This document shows, piece by piece, positions 36,007-45,014 of a stretch of 64,000 bases of DNA. Location of the stretch: positions 186,001 through 250,000 of the forward strand of contig NZ_AQQX01000003.1 of assembly GCF_000768315.1 (NCBI RefSeq), read 5' to 3'. The notes under the pieces are model-generated. The model was not told the DNA's origin. It did no database searches and saw nothing but the letters and a program-made list of their open reading frames with translations. Each line of letters begins with the position of its first letter. Position 1 is the first letter of the stretch. The position numbers and the translations under genes were made by a program. The DNA is from Pseudooceanicola atlanticus (GTDB lineage: Bacteria > Pseudomonadota > Alphaproteobacteria > Rhodobacterales > Rhodobacteraceae).

Positions 36007-39000
36007 TCACAGGGACAGGCGTGCCGGCGCCCCTGCACCCACCTGGGCCGAGATCTGGGCGACCTCGATCACCTTGCCCGATGCCCCGCCATCGGCCCCC
36101 TGTTCGGCCGTGGAATAGGTCCAGCCAGGGGTGGAGAGCGTGGTTTCGCGCAGGATCGTCGGACCATCGAAGACGCGCAGACGGTAAAGCTCTGCCTCTT
36201 CCCCAAGCGGTACGTCCAGCCCGTCCCAGCGGTCGCCGTCGATACGGGTGCGCCTGATCCAGCTGATCGCGAGGTCGCCGCCCTCGGGCGCGGCCCGCAG
36301 GTGAACCGGGCTGAGCGGTTTCAGCCCGATCCCGTCAAAGGCATGCACCTGGTGGCGGTAGGACGTGTCGGAATAGCCGCGTTCCGCCGGGCCGATCCGG
36401 AAATGCCGGGCATAGCCCCGCTGCGCCCCGGTCAGACCGATCTGGGTCGGGCGGCCGTCCAGCAGCACGACGTAGGACCCGGCGGGCCAGGCAACCGGCA
36501 TCCAGGCATCCGTGCCCAATTGCCCCCGCAGCCGGTGGCTGAGCAGAAAGACCCCATCGCCCCCCGGGACAACATCGCGGAACTGGAACAGTTCCCAATT
36601 GCCGGGGGTGCCATCGCCGATTGCCATCAGGTTCTTGCCAGACAACAAGGCGGCATCGCTGACCGACGACAGCTCTCCGCTGGTCAGGCGGACGGTCAGC
36701 GGGTTCGCCCGGTCGAACCGGCCCGGGGCCGCCCGCAGCAAGGCGGTTTCGGTGACGCCGATCGTGGCGCGGGCGTCGATGATCCGGTCGAGGGTGTAAT
36801 CGGCATCCTCCGCCCCCTGGTAGAGCGCGACGGAACCGGGCCAGGGCCGCGCCGTCACCGCGATATGGGGCGCATGGGGCACTTCGTCCCCGGTGATGAG
36901 CGGCAGGTCGAGGAACAGCGGGAAGACCGGAACCGGCGGCACGAAGGCCTTCTGGGTCGTGGCATCCTCGATCATGTCGACGGGTCGGTAGGTTTCAGGC
37001 TCGATCCGCACCGCGTCGATCAGGCCCATCCCGGAGCGTTCGATCCGGTCGATCCGGTAGCGTGCCTCCCCGGGCCCGATCTGCACCACGTCGCCGGGGC
37101 CGAGGTCCGCGCGCGAGGGTGGCAGAGCCAGGCGGAGGGTGTCGCGGGCGATCCGCGCCTCGCTGAGCCAACGTTCGGCGACCTGCCGCCCCTCGCCCCG
37201 CAACATGGACAGGCGCAGATCCTGTCCGGCGACGGGGCCGTGATCCTCTTCCGGCAGGGCGGCTTCTTCGGCGATGGTTTCGAAATCGGCCTCGGCTTCG
37301 ACAAAGCGGATACGGATGCGGCCCGCCATCTCGGCCTCCGACGCGCGGGTTTCCTCGGTCACGCCGTCCAGCTCGCTGCTGAGGGCCATTTGGTCGGGAT
37401 CGAGCATGGCATCGACGCGGCCATCACGCATACGGAAGCGCAACAGCCCCTCGCGTTCGACAGCGTCAAACCCGAACCGCAGCATCAACGCCTGCAACGC
37501 CTGGCGCGCGGTGCCGCCTTCGGGCTGTTCGAACCCCCAGACCACACCCCAGAGCCCGTCGGTGTCGATCTGCGTGACCCCGGCCGAAACGCAGATCTCG
37601 CGCACGACGGAGGCGAGCGAGCGGGCAGAGGCGCGGCCGGTGATCCAGTGGCCGGTGGTGTAGTTCGCGCCGTCCGACCAGATCTCGCGGTTGCGCGGGA
37701 ACCACGGAAAGGGTCGCGCATCCCAGGCCCAGACGAAGCCCCGCGACATGTCGATCATCGGTCCACCGTATTCGACCGAGACCGGGTTGTTCGCCGGATC
37801 GCCCCAATGGCTGTACATGGCGCGCAGGTATTGCAGCTGGATCAGGTCGTCGCGCCGCCCGTCCGAGGCGCGTGGCAATTGCGATTCCGAGGATTTCGGG
37901 TCGAGGAACTTGTTGGGCTGGTTGGTCGCCTTGTCGATGGCCGCGCAGCCCAGTTCGGTAAACCAGATGGGTTTGGATTGCGGCTCCCACCCGGTCGGAA
38001 GCTCCTGCCGGACGCCGTCGATCCGTTCGTGATGCGCCGAGGCCCACCAGTTGCGGATATCCTTGTAGCGCCAGATCCAGGGCTCGCCATGGGCGTCGTC
38101 GGTGATGGGCGTGCGGATCTGGGCGGCTTCGGCTTCGGGCGAATGGTAGAACCAATCATACCCCTCGCCGCCCTCGATATTGGCGCGCAGGTAGTCGAGG
38201 TCGTAGATGTCGCCCCATTGGGCATCGGCGTGGGTGTCGCCGTCGCGCCAGTCCGACAGCGGCATGTAATTGTCGATCCCGATGAAGTCGATCTCGGCGT
38301 CGGACCACAGCGGATCGAGGTGGAAGTAACGATCACCGCTGCCATCCTGCGGCTGGTAGCCGAAATATTCCGACCAATCCGCCGCATAGCCGATCTTCGT
38401 GTTGGGACCGAGGATCGTGCGCACCTCTGCCGCGAGATCGCGGAGGGCGGCAACGGCGGGAAAGCCGTTTGCATCCCGGATCTGTGTCAGGGCGCGCATC
38501 TCGGACCCGATGCAGAAACTGTCGACCCCACCGGCGGCCGCGCAGAGCGCGGCATAGTGCAGGATGAAGTGCCGGTACTGCCAATCCGGCGTCCCGACAT
38601 GGCTGACCACACCGTCCCCGATCACGTAATCCGAGGCGGCCGCAGTGCCAAAGAAGGCGTCCACTTCGGACCCCGCCTGCGCGGTCCGGTCTGGGGATCC
38701 ATCGACGCCAGGTGCGAGCGACGTGGTGATCCGACCGCGCCAGGGAAGCTCCGGTTGGCCTTCATCGCCCGTCCAGGGATTGGTAAGGGTGTTGCCCGGC
38801 ATCTGGTCCATCAGCAGGAAGGGATAGAACATCACCTTCTGGCCGCGGGCGTTCATCTCGCGGATCGCCTGGACCACCGACGCATCGGAGGGCGTGCCGC
38901 CATAGACGGGGCGGTCGTCATCATCGCGTGGCACTTGCAGACCGATGGGCCGGGTCACGCCCGACACGCTCCATGGCATGCCGGTGCCATCCTGTGCGTT

Positions 39001-39918
39001 CTGTTCCAGGCGCGGGACGGTTGCGCATTCGCCGCAGCGCAGGTCGTTGCCGAACCAGCTGACGATCAGGGACACGTTCTGGCAGGCAGGCAGGGACGCC
39101 TCCATCTGGTCCAGCGCGGTCGGGAAATCGGCCTTGCCGGAGGGCGTGTTGACGTTCGCCATCCGTACCACCCCTGCGCCCAGATCAAAGCTGACAGGCG
39201 TGGTGGCCAGGGCGTATTCCCCGCTGCCGGGCATCATCGCGACCGCCTGGATCGCGCGGGCCGGGTCGTCGGGGCCTATTTCAGCGGGTGCGGGGCGCAG
39301 CACCTCGAAGGTGAATTGCGGCACGCGGTTGCCCCAGCGATCGAGGTTCAGCTCTTCGAAGACGACATAGGCCGTACCGCGATAGGCGGGCACGGTGCCC
39401 GCGCCCTCGACCGCTTCGATCTTGGGATCGGGCAACTGGTCGGCGGCGCCTGTATAGACGCGCATGCCCAGGGCTTCGGGGGCCAGTTCCGCCCCATCGG
39501 CCCAGACCCGCCCGACGCCCGAGATCTCGCCCTCGCACAGGGCCACCGCAAGGCTGACCCGGTAAGAGTAGTTGCGGATCGCGGGACTGGCGCTTTGCGA
39601 CAGGCCCTTGCCGCCCCCGCCGCCGCTTTCGCTGACGACCTCGCGGAACTGGCTGGCCCAGATCACCTGACCCGCCACACGCATGCGACCATGGATGCGG
39701 GCGATCGGGTCGCCCTCTCCGGCGCCCATCAGGCGGATACGCTCGACCCGGCCGGTTTCGACGGGCTCGGCCCCCTGCCCCATCAGGCGCTGGTCGATGG
39801 CCCGGCCCAGCACGGCGCCAACGAAGCGCCCCGCCACGACGGAGGACATGCCGAGGACAGACCCGCCCAGCGTGCCCCCCAGGGCCGCACCGGCGGCTGA
39901 AAGCAGAATGGTCGCCAT
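36007..39918 (-). CDS. GTA g15: large tail-tip / host-interaction protein (megatron)
   Basis: A 1303-aa protein, the largest GTA component, built into the distal tail and thought to contact and penetrate the recipient envelope. A glycine-rich hydrophobic N-terminus (LLSAAGAALGGTLGGSVLG) and phage tail-tip core (1-250) come first. Then a GTA-specific TIM-barrel-like, glycoside-hydrolase-type domain (about 430-740: SEYFGYQPQDGSGDRYFHL, WFTELGCAAIDKATNQPNKF), then a phage-tail_3-type region and a C-terminal beta-rich part. Intact and of family length. It starts 3 bp after g14 and ends the GTA operon. Confidence 0.93.
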   Translation of the reverse strand: MATILLSAAGAALGGTLGGSVLGMSSVVAGRFVGAVLGRAIDQRLMGQGAEPVETGRVERIRLMGAGEGDPIARIHGRMRVAGQVIWASQFREVVSESGGGGGKGLSQSASPAIRNYSYRVSLAVALCEGEISGVGRVWADGAELAPEALGMRVYTGAADQLPDPKIEAVEGAGTVPAYRGTAYVVFEELNLDRWGNRVPQFTFEVLRPAPAEIGPDDPARAIQAVAMMPGSGEYALATTPVSFDLGAGVVRMANVNTPSGKADFPTALDQMEASLPACQNVSLIVSWFGNDLRCGECATVPRLEQNAQDGTGMPWSVSGVTRPIGLQVPRDDDDRPVYGGTPSDASVVQAIREMNARGQKVMFYPFLLMDQMPGNTLTNPWTGDEGQPELPWRGRITTSLAPGVDGSPDRTAQAGSEVDAFFGTAAASDYVIGDGVVSHVGTPDWQYRHFILHYAALCAAAGGVDSFCIGSEMRALTQIRDANGFPAVAALRDLAAEVRTILGPNTKIGYAADWSEYFGYQPQDGSGDRYFHLDPLWSDAEIDFIGIDNYMPLSDWRDGDTHADAQWGDIYDLDYLRANIEGGEGYDWFYHSPEAEAAQIRTPITDDAHGEPWIWRYKDIRNWWASAHHERIDGVRQELPTGWEPQSKPIWFTELGCAAIDKATNQPNKFLDPKSSESQLPRASDGRRDDLIQLQYLRAMYSHWGDPANNPVSVEYGGPMIDMSRGFVWAWDARPFPWFPRNREIWSDGANYTTGHWITGRASARSLASVVREICVSAGVTQIDTDGLWGVVWGFEQPEGGTARQALQALMLRFGFDAVEREGLLRFRMRDGRVDAMLDPDQMALSSELDGVTEETRASEAEMAGRIRIRFVEAEADFETIAEEAALPEEDHGPVAGQDLRLSMLRGEGRQVAERWLSEARIARDTLRLALPPSRADLGPGDVVQIGPGEARYRIDRIERSGMGLIDAVRIEPETYRPVDMIEDATTQKAFVPPVPVFPLFLDLPLITGDEVPHAPHIAVTARPWPGSVALYQGAEDADYTLDRIIDARATIGVTETALLRAAPGRFDRANPLTVRLTSGELSSVSDAALLSGKNLMAIGDGTPGNWELFQFRDVVPGGDGVFLLSHRLRGQLGTDAWMPVAWPAGSYVVLLDGRPTQIGLTGAQRGYARHFRIGPAERGYSDTSYRHQVHAFDGIGLKPLSPVHLRAAPEGGDLAISWIRRTRIDGDRWDGLDVPLGEEAELYRLRVFDGPTILRETTLSTPGWTYSTAEQGADGGASGKVIEVAQISAQVGAGAPARLSL

Positions 39919-39921
39919 GGT

Positions 39922-40353
39922 CTAGACCTCCTCGGGGAATGCGAAACGCGCCACGATGCGGCGCTGCCAGGGTCGGCTGAGGGGGCTTTCGACAACCCCG
40001 TGGCCGGAATAGGCGTGGATGAAGGTGGGCGTGGGTCCGGTTTCGGCCTGCACGCCCAGATGTTTGGCCACCGCGCCCGCCTGCATGCGGAACAGCAGCA
40101 CGTCGCCCGGCTGGGCGGTGTCGAGCGGCCTGTGCAGAAGGTGGCGACGCGCAGCCTGCCATAAAGCCTCGTCCCCGGACGGTTCGGACCAGTCGCGGGT
40201 ATAGGCGGGCACGGCTTCAGGTTCTGCACCGTAAAGCTCGCGCCAGATGCCGCGCAAAAGGCCCAGGCAATCGGTTCCGGCACCGCGGACCGAGGCCTGG
40301 TGCAGGTAAGGCGTGCCGATCCACAGACGGGCAAGGTCGACGGCGCGGGTCAT
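39922..40353 (-). CDS. GTA g14: NlpC/P60 cell-wall peptidase of the tail tip
   Basis: A 143-aa NlpC/P60 cysteine peptidase. The catalytic Cys is in GTDCLGLLRG (Cys29), and the His is in AVAKHLGV (His98), with a further H in FIHAYSGHG. In RcGTA this protein sits in the tail tip and is expected to cut peptidoglycan for DNA entry. Overlaps g13 by 4 nt. Confidence 0.92.
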   Translation of the reverse strand: MTRAVDLARLWIGTPYLHQASVRGAGTDCLGLLRGIWRELYGAEPEAVPAYTRDWSEPSGDEALWQAARRHLLHRPLDTAQPGDVLLFRMQAGAVAKHLGVQAETGPTPTFIHAYSGHGVVESPLSRPWQRRIVARFAFPEEV

Positions 40354-41234
40354 CGGCGGCTGCCCCCGCCAGTCTGACCGGTACGCGCGGGCATGATGGT
40401 CAGCCAGTCATCGCCCGGGATATCCGGGAAACCCTGGAAATTCAGCGTATTGGCGAACTTGAAGCGGCAGGTTTCGAACCGCTTGTCGCACCCCGCCTCC
40501 AGCCGCACGGTGTCGCCCGGCTCTATCGGGGCACGAAGCGCCTGCCACAGATCGACCGTGCGGTGTGCCTCTTCGATCAGGTCGCGCTTGATCGTGCCGG
40601 TCAGCCCTTCGGCGGTACCGGAGAGAACCGTCAGGCGGCCGCGGGTGAACCAGCCCGGCGCGAAGTCCTCGAGGCGTGGCAAGGTCAGGCGCTGACGTTC
40701 CTCGATAGTGGCAACCGCAGCCGTCACCGAATACCCGGGATCGGAGAGGTCGACACCACAGGCCGCATTGCCCAGCACCGCATCGCACGGCTTCTGGTAG
40801 ACGCGGCCCGTGGGCTGGTTCAGCGCCTCGGCCAGGCCGCGCAACTCGGCCTGGAACGCGCCGCCCGCGCGCCGCATCTCTCCGATCGTGCCACGGAAAA
40901 GCATCTGGCGTTCGTCGACATTGGCCCAGTTGACGATCCAGGCCGTGACCTCTGCCCCATCGAAACGCCCGGCGTCGATCTCGGCCTCGGAAATCGCGGC
41001 ATCGGTCAGCGCACCAAGCGCCTCGCTGTTGTCGACCGCCAGCCCGGTCCCCTGCTGCAGCGCCATCGCGCTGAGGCCGCTATCGGCGCGGAAGGTCCGG
41101 CCGTCGAAGCTGAGGTCGCGGTCGTGATCGGTAAAGCCCAGCACCTGCCCGTCGCGGCGCGTGATCGCCCAGGCGTGGCAGGTCGTGGTGGTCGCGGTGG
41201 CCAGATGGGCGGCCAGCCCGTCATGGAACGCCAT
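40350..41234 (-). CDS. GTA g13: tail hub protein (DUF2163 + phage_BR0599-type C-terminus)
   Basis: A 294-aa baseplate hub. N-terminal DUF2163 domain (HAWAITRRDGQVLGFTDHDR), then a C-terminal domain with four cysteines, CDAVLGNAACG (Cys150, Cys159) and GCDKRFETCRFKF, arranged like the Fe-S-binding cysteines of tail-tip proteins such as lambda gpL. Metal binding is inferred. 1-nt overlap with g12 and 4-nt overlap with g14. Confidence 0.92.
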   Translation of the reverse strand: MAFHDGLAAHLATATTTTCHAWAITRRDGQVLGFTDHDRDLSFDGRTFRADSGLSAMALQQGTGLAVDNSEALGALTDAAISEAEIDAGRFDGAEVTAWIVNWANVDERQMLFRGTIGEMRRAGGAFQAELRGLAEALNQPTGRVYQKPCDAVLGNAACGVDLSDPGYSVTAAVATIEERQRLTLPRLEDFAPGWFTRGRLTVLSGTAEGLTGTIKRDLIEEAHRTVDLWQALRAPIEPGDTVRLEAGCDKRFETCRFKFANTLNFQGFPDIPGDDWLTIMPARTGQTGGGSRR

Positions 41235-41866
41235 CAGACCCGCAGCTCCACCACCGGGACGCTGGGCATGTCGCCCGCGCGAAAGGCCGCGACAGAGGTC
41301 GCGATCCGGTCCGTGTCGAACCGCACGGGCACATCGAATTCGTAGCCTGCGGTGACCTCCGCACCGGGGATCGGCGCCTCGTCCAGGGTGATGAGGCCGG
41401 TGGTGGTGTCGACCTCGAAATTCACGCCCTCGCGCTGTTCAGTGCCGTTCACGCCGACCCGGACCGTGCCCGCCACCGGCTTGGAGATCACGCGCCGATG
41501 CTCTTGCAGGCCCGAGCGATAGGTCTTGGCCATCTGGAAGACATGCGTGTCGCCATCCCCCCGCGCCAGAAGCTGGTCGGTATGGGCGATGGTGAGCGAT
41601 GGCAGGCAGGAGCGGTAATCGGACCAATCCTTCCAGCGGAACCCGTAGAGCTGCCCTTGGCGCGCCTCGAAGAAGGCCAGCAGCGCCTCGATATCGTCGA
41701 GCGACCGCATCGCGACGCCCGCATCGTAGCGCCGGCGCGATTGCGACCAGGGGGCGTTGCGTTCCTCGAACCCGTTGGCCAGCGTCACGATCTCGGTCCG
41801 CCGCTCCGGCCCGCCGGAGGAGCCGAAGCTCAGCGCGGCGGGAAATCTCACCTCGTGAAAACTCAT
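41234..41866 (-). CDS. GTA g12: distal tail protein (DUF2460)
   Basis: A 210-aa DUF2460 protein: FHEVRFPAALSFGSSGGPER, VTLANGFEERNAPWSQSRRR, FRWKDWSDYRSC. It joins the tail tube to the hub/baseplate in RcGTA. Directly followed by g13. Confidence 0.93.
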   Translation of the reverse strand: MSFHEVRFPAALSFGSSGGPERRTEIVTLANGFEERNAPWSQSRRRYDAGVAMRSLDDIEALLAFFEARQGQLYGFRWKDWSDYRSCLPSLTIAHTDQLLARGDGDTHVFQMAKTYRSGLQEHRRVISKPVAGTVRVGVNGTEQREGVNFEVDTTTGLITLDEAPIPGAEVTAGYEFDVPVRFDTDRIATSVAAFRAGDMPSVPVVELRV

Positions 41867-41887
41867 GGGGCGCTCCTTTCGAATGGG

Positions 41888-42547
41888 TCAGCGGTTGCGC
41901 TGGCCGCGTTGCATCGCCCGGCCCATCTGGGCGGCGATCTGGCTTTGCGAGCGGCGGAAACTGTCGGCGTCTGGGGTCGAGATATTCATCACCACATGCA
42001 CGGCGCGGCCGCCCTCGGCGCGGACGCCCAGCTTGCCGTCGCTGCCGCGCGACAGCGGCATGATCGCCTCGGGCCCCGCCTCGCCCATCAGGCCGGTGCC
42101 GCCCCGCATCGGGAAGGTCACCGGGCCGCGCACGACACCGCCATCGGCAAAGGGCATCACCCGTCCCTGGGAAAAAGCGCCGCCTTGCGCGAAGGGCATC
42201 ATCCCCTCGAACAGCCCGCCGATCCCCTTGGCAATCATGCCGCCGAAATGATCGGTCACTGGCTTCACCGCCGCGGAATAGGCTGTGTTGATCATCGAAT
42301 TCGCGACGGTTTCCAGCGCATCGGACAGTTTCGCCCCGTCCAGCACCAGCCCGTCCAAGGCGCGGCGCAGACCACGGCTGAGACCGCGTTCCAGCACCTG
42401 CACATCCTTGCCGGTCTCGGCCATGGCCGACCGCATCCGTCGCAATTCGCTGTCGAAACCGGCGGCCATGCCGGCCGCCCCGCCCAGCGAAAGCTCCAAT
42501 GCCTCGACCTGCGCCTGCAGATCGCCCAGCCCGTCAATCTCGTCCAT
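41888..42547 (-). CDS. GTA g11: tape measure protein
   Basis: About 219 aa. The N-terminal half is helical/coiled (DLQAQVEALELSLGGAAGMA, FDSELRRMRSAMAETGKDVQ); the second half holds a hydrophobic, glycine-rich segment (DHFGGMIAKGIGGLFEGMMP) followed by FADGGVVRGPVTFPM and GEAGPEAIMPL, standard in tape-measure C-termini. It sets tail length; the short protein agrees with the short tail of GTAs. ATG 42547 (or the ATG 3 nt before it) has AAAGGA upstream and lies within the end of g10.1. Confidence 0.9.
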   Translation of the reverse strand: MDEIDGLGDLQAQVEALELSLGGAAGMAAGFDSELRRMRSAMAETGKDVQVLERGLSRGLRRALDGLVLDGAKLSDALETVANSMINTAYSAAVKPVTDHFGGMIAKGIGGLFEGMMPFAQGGAFSQGRVMPFADGGVVRGPVTFPMRGGTGLMGEAGPEAIMPLSRGSDGKLGVRAEGGRAVHVVMNISTPDADSFRRSQSQIAAQMGRAMQRGQRNR

Positions 42548-42740
42548 CATCGCGTCCTTTCGCCTGGTCCGGATAGGCGGCCAGCAATTCATCCAGCCGC
42601 GCCCGCCGCAGCGGTGCCGGGGCCGCATCGCCCAGCATCAGCCGCAGCTCTGCCGGGGTCAGCGCCCAGAATTCACGGGGCCGCAATCCCAGCCCCCGGA
42701 TCCCGGCCCGCATCAGCGCGGGCCAGTCGAAACCTGTCAT
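42534..42740 (-). CDS. GTA g10.1: small tail assembly protein
   Basis: A 68-aa protein, MTGFDWPALMRAGIRGLGLR then PREFWALTPAELRLML, matching the small rcc01693-type ORF that always follows g10. Overlaps g10 by an ATGA junction and g11 by about 14 nt. Its position between tail tube and tape measure is that of tail assembly chaperones in siphophages. Confidence 0.88.
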   Translation of the reverse strand: MTGFDWPALMRAGIRGLGLRPREFWALTPAELRLMLGDAAPAPLRRARLDELLAAYPDQAKGRDDGRD

Positions 42741-43060
42741 GCATCCTCTCCTGGCAGGGCGAAGGCGCGGGTCAGCAACTCGGCCGCCGCGCGGGAGGCG
42801 CCAACCGGCCCGCCCTCGATCTCGGCGGCGAGCAGATCCTCGGCCCCGCCCTGCCAGCCGCCACCGCGCAGCCCCGCCACGATCAGCGACAGCACATCGC
42901 GGCTGGAAAAGCCCGATTGCTCGAACCGCTCGACCAGTTCGACCAGCGACCCGGTCTGCATCGCGGCCTCAAGCTCGGCCAGCGCGCCAAGCGTCAGGCG
43001 CAGCACGTGGCGTTCACCGTCGATGGTCAGCGCGACCTCTCCTGCGTGGGGATTGGCCAT
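42737..43060 (-). CDS. GTA g10: tail assembly chaperone-like protein
   Basis: A 107-aa protein: LTIDGERHVLRLTLGALAEL, then a helical region and a C-terminal LLTRAFALPGEDA. Matches the GTA gp10 family. In lambda-like phages the equivalent pair (G/GT) is made by frameshifting; here g10 and g10.1 are separate overlapping ORFs. Confidence 0.88.
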   Translation of the reverse strand: MANPHAGEVALTIDGERHVLRLTLGALAELEAAMQTGSLVELVERFEQSGFSSRDVLSLIVAGLRGGGWQGGAEDLLAAEIEGGPVGASRAAAELLTRAFALPGEDA

Positions 43061-43473
43061 CAGATCGCCGTGAAGCTGAGCGCGCCGGCCGAAGCCATCG
43101 ACAGCTCGTAGGTCGCCTCGCCGTCATGGGCACCGGCATATTCGATCGCGGTGACCTGGAACGGCCCCTCGATGATACCGAAATCGGGAATGACCACCTG
43201 GAAATCCGGGGTTTCCCCGTCAAAGAAGATCTGGCGCGCGCGTTCGTCGGACCCCTCGTCACGGAACACACCCGCGCCCGAGATCCCGGCCGAGCGGACC
43301 CCCGCTCCGCCCAGCAATTCGCGCCAGCCCCCCTGGCTTTCCAGAGACGTCACATCGACCGCCTCCGCGTTGAACGAAACCCGCGTCGCGCGCAGCCCCG
43401 CCAGTGTCTGGAACTGGCCATCGCTGGCCATGTCCACCTTGATCAACAGGTCCTTGCCGTTTTGGGCTGCCAT
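43060..43473 (-). CDS. GTA g9: major tail (tube) protein, TP901-1 family
   Basis: A 137-aa tail tube subunit: MAAQNGKDLLIKVDMASDGQ, VTSLESQGGWRELLGGAGVR, GISGAGVFRD. The family resembles TP901-1 major tail protein. ATG 43473 has GGAG 6-7 nt upstream; the in-frame ATG at 43485 precedes this site. Confidence 0.92.
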   Translation of the reverse strand: MAAQNGKDLLIKVDMASDGQFQTLAGLRATRVSFNAEAVDVTSLESQGGWRELLGGAGVRSAGISGAGVFRDEGSDERARQIFFDGETPDFQVVIPDFGIIEGPFQVTAIEYAGAHDGEATYELSMASAGALSFTAI

Positions 43474-43529
43474 GTCTGTCTCCATTGTCTGGGGGGACGC
43501 ATCCCCCGGTTCGCGGGGCGGACCCCGGT

Positions 43530-43940
43530 TCAGTCGTCGTCGAGTAAGGCGCGGAAGGTCAGGTCGATCCGCCGCTGTTGTCCGGCCTCGTCCCGTTGGG
43601 CCCGGGCGCGCAGGAAATTCAGCGTCACGATGCGGCCGCGATCCAGCGCTCCGAGCGGTGCACCCATGACATCGGACACCGCCCCCGCCACTGCCTTTGC
43701 GTCGTGAAAGGAGGCACTGTCGGTCACGACGGAGATCATAAAATCATGCCGCGTCGCTGCACCCGACTGGTCCGAGCAATCTAGGGCCTTTTCCGGACCC
43801 AGGCTGACATAGAGCGCGGGTATCGACCCGGCGGGCGGCGCATCGAAGATCGCCGACCCGACCAGCACCTGAAGGGCCGCATCGCCCACCAGCGCGTCAT
43901 AGACCGCCTTTTGCAGGGATTGGGACATCGCGTAGGTCAT
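43530..43940 (-). CDS. GTA g8: tail terminator / completion protein (DUF3168)
   Basis: A 136-aa DUF3168 protein: LQKAVYDALVGDAALQVLVG then IFDAPPAGSIPALYVSLGPE. It ends tail-tube growth and joins tail to head. Overlaps g7 by 4 nt. Confidence 0.92.
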   Translation of the reverse strand: MTYAMSQSLQKAVYDALVGDAALQVLVGSAIFDAPPAGSIPALYVSLGPEKALDCSDQSGAATRHDFMISVVTDSASFHDAKAVAGAVSDVMGAPLGALDRGRIVTLNFLRARAQRDEAGQQRRIDLTFRALLDDD

Positions 43941-44275
43941 GCCGCCACCTCCTCGGTTGCGAAACAGGTCAGGTAGCGGCCCTTGGGGTCTTTCTCGGCC
44001 ACCGCCTCGATCCGGAACAGGCGTGCGCCCTCGCGGAACCGCTGCCCGGCCTGCGGACGCGACGGCACACCCGGCGGGGCGCCGCGGGTCACGATGCGAT
44101 AGGCCATCCGCCCTGTCGCGACACCGCCGTAATCCGCGCCCCGCCCCGTCCGGGCCGTCACCTCGGCCCAGACCTCTCCCAGCTCCACCCAGGTTTCGCT
44201 GTAACCGCCGGCGGCGTCAGGCACCTGCTGCGGCGCCTCCAGCGCCAGCTTGCGTGTCAGACGGACCCGCATCAT
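43937..44275 (-). CDS. GTA g7: head-tail adaptor / stopper
   Basis: A 112-aa head-tail joining protein: MMRVRLTRKLALEAPQQVPD, GGYSETWVELGEVWAEVTAR, FRIEAVAEKDPKGRYL. Start ATG 44275 overlaps the g6 stop (ATGA). The longer frame upstream is antisense-like shadow inside g6. Confidence 0.9.
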   Translation of the reverse strand: MMRVRLTRKLALEAPQQVPDAAGGYSETWVELGEVWAEVTARTGRGADYGGVATGRMAYRIVTRGAPPGVPSRPQAGQRFREGARLFRIEAVAEKDPKGRYLTCFATEEVAA

Positions 44276-44868
44276 TCCCGCCCCCCGGCATAGACCCGCA
44301 GCGGGCGGTATCGTTCCAGCAACGAGGTCACGCCAAACGGCATGCAGCCCTCGCCCAGCCCCGTGGCGTCGCGGTTCTCGTAGTAATGTGCGGCCAGCAG
44401 CATCACCGCCTGGCGCAGATCGGCCGGCAGATCGGACCACGCCGGCCCGAACCCGGCGTTGAAGCGCACGCGGATCGCCCCGTCGGTCGGCGCGTCCGGC
44501 AGGCCGGCGCCGCGCGGGCAGAGCCGGGGGAAGCTCAGGTCTGGCTCCAGCCGGTAACGATCAGTGTCGACATCCACCTCGGCGCCCTCGGCATCGACGC
44601 GCGACACCCTGGTGATCGCAATGACCGGTCCCACCGGCAGCACCTCACCCTCGCGATTGCGCCAGGCCGGCCGCGTCCAGACCATGCCGCGCGACAGAAG
44701 CACCTTGGAGGTACGCGCCTCCACAGCAGCCATGGCGGCCCGCAGGAAGCTTTCCAGCACCGCGTCCTGCACATTGTCCCCGGTGAACCCGGTGCCCAGG
44801 CGCAGATGCGCCTTGAAATCTTCGACCGGCAGCGCCGCCAGCGGTATTTCGTTCTCTTCGATCAACAT
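44272..44868 (-). CDS. GTA g6: head-tail connector (adaptor)
   Basis: A 198-aa connector of the HK97 gp6-like group: IPLAALPVEDFKAHLRLGTG, VLESFLRAAMAAVEARTSKV, LLAAHYYENRDATG. The 146-bp gap before it (44869-45014) is the largest within the cluster and holds a hairpin. Confidence 0.9.
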   Translation of the reverse strand: MLIEENEIPLAALPVEDFKAHLRLGTGFTGDNVQDAVLESFLRAAMAAVEARTSKVLLSRGMVWTRPAWRNREGEVLPVGPVIAITRVSRVDAEGAEVDVDTDRYRLEPDLSFPRLCPRGAGLPDAPTDGAIRVRFNAGFGPAWSDLPADLRQAVMLLAAHYYENRDATGLGEGCMPFGVTSLLERYRPLRVYAGGRE

Positions 44869-44980
44869 CCACGAACCCTTTCGTCACGGCTCCCGCCTCG
44901 GCCCTGCGGCACGTGCCCGCCCACGCTGCAGCGGACGGAGGGAGCAGCTGGCCAGCGTCATACGGGCGGTCACGCACCTG

Positions 44981-45002
44981 CCGGGGACGCGGACGCCCCC
45001 GG
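44981..45002 (-). repeat. Hairpin between capsid gene g5 and g6
   Basis: CCGGGG/CCCCGG, a 6-bp perfect stem with a 10-nt loop, 13 nt after the capsid stop. There is no T-tract. It could protect the 3' end of the abundant capsid message or weaken read-through. Confidence 0.4.
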
Positions 45003-45014
45003 CGACCCGACACC

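Noticed and set aside
36301-39900. 1199-codon open frame on the plus strand across GTA g15
   Set aside because: Antisense to a gene with clear domains; long antisense frames are expected in GC-rich coding DNA with biased third positions. The translation shows no domain.
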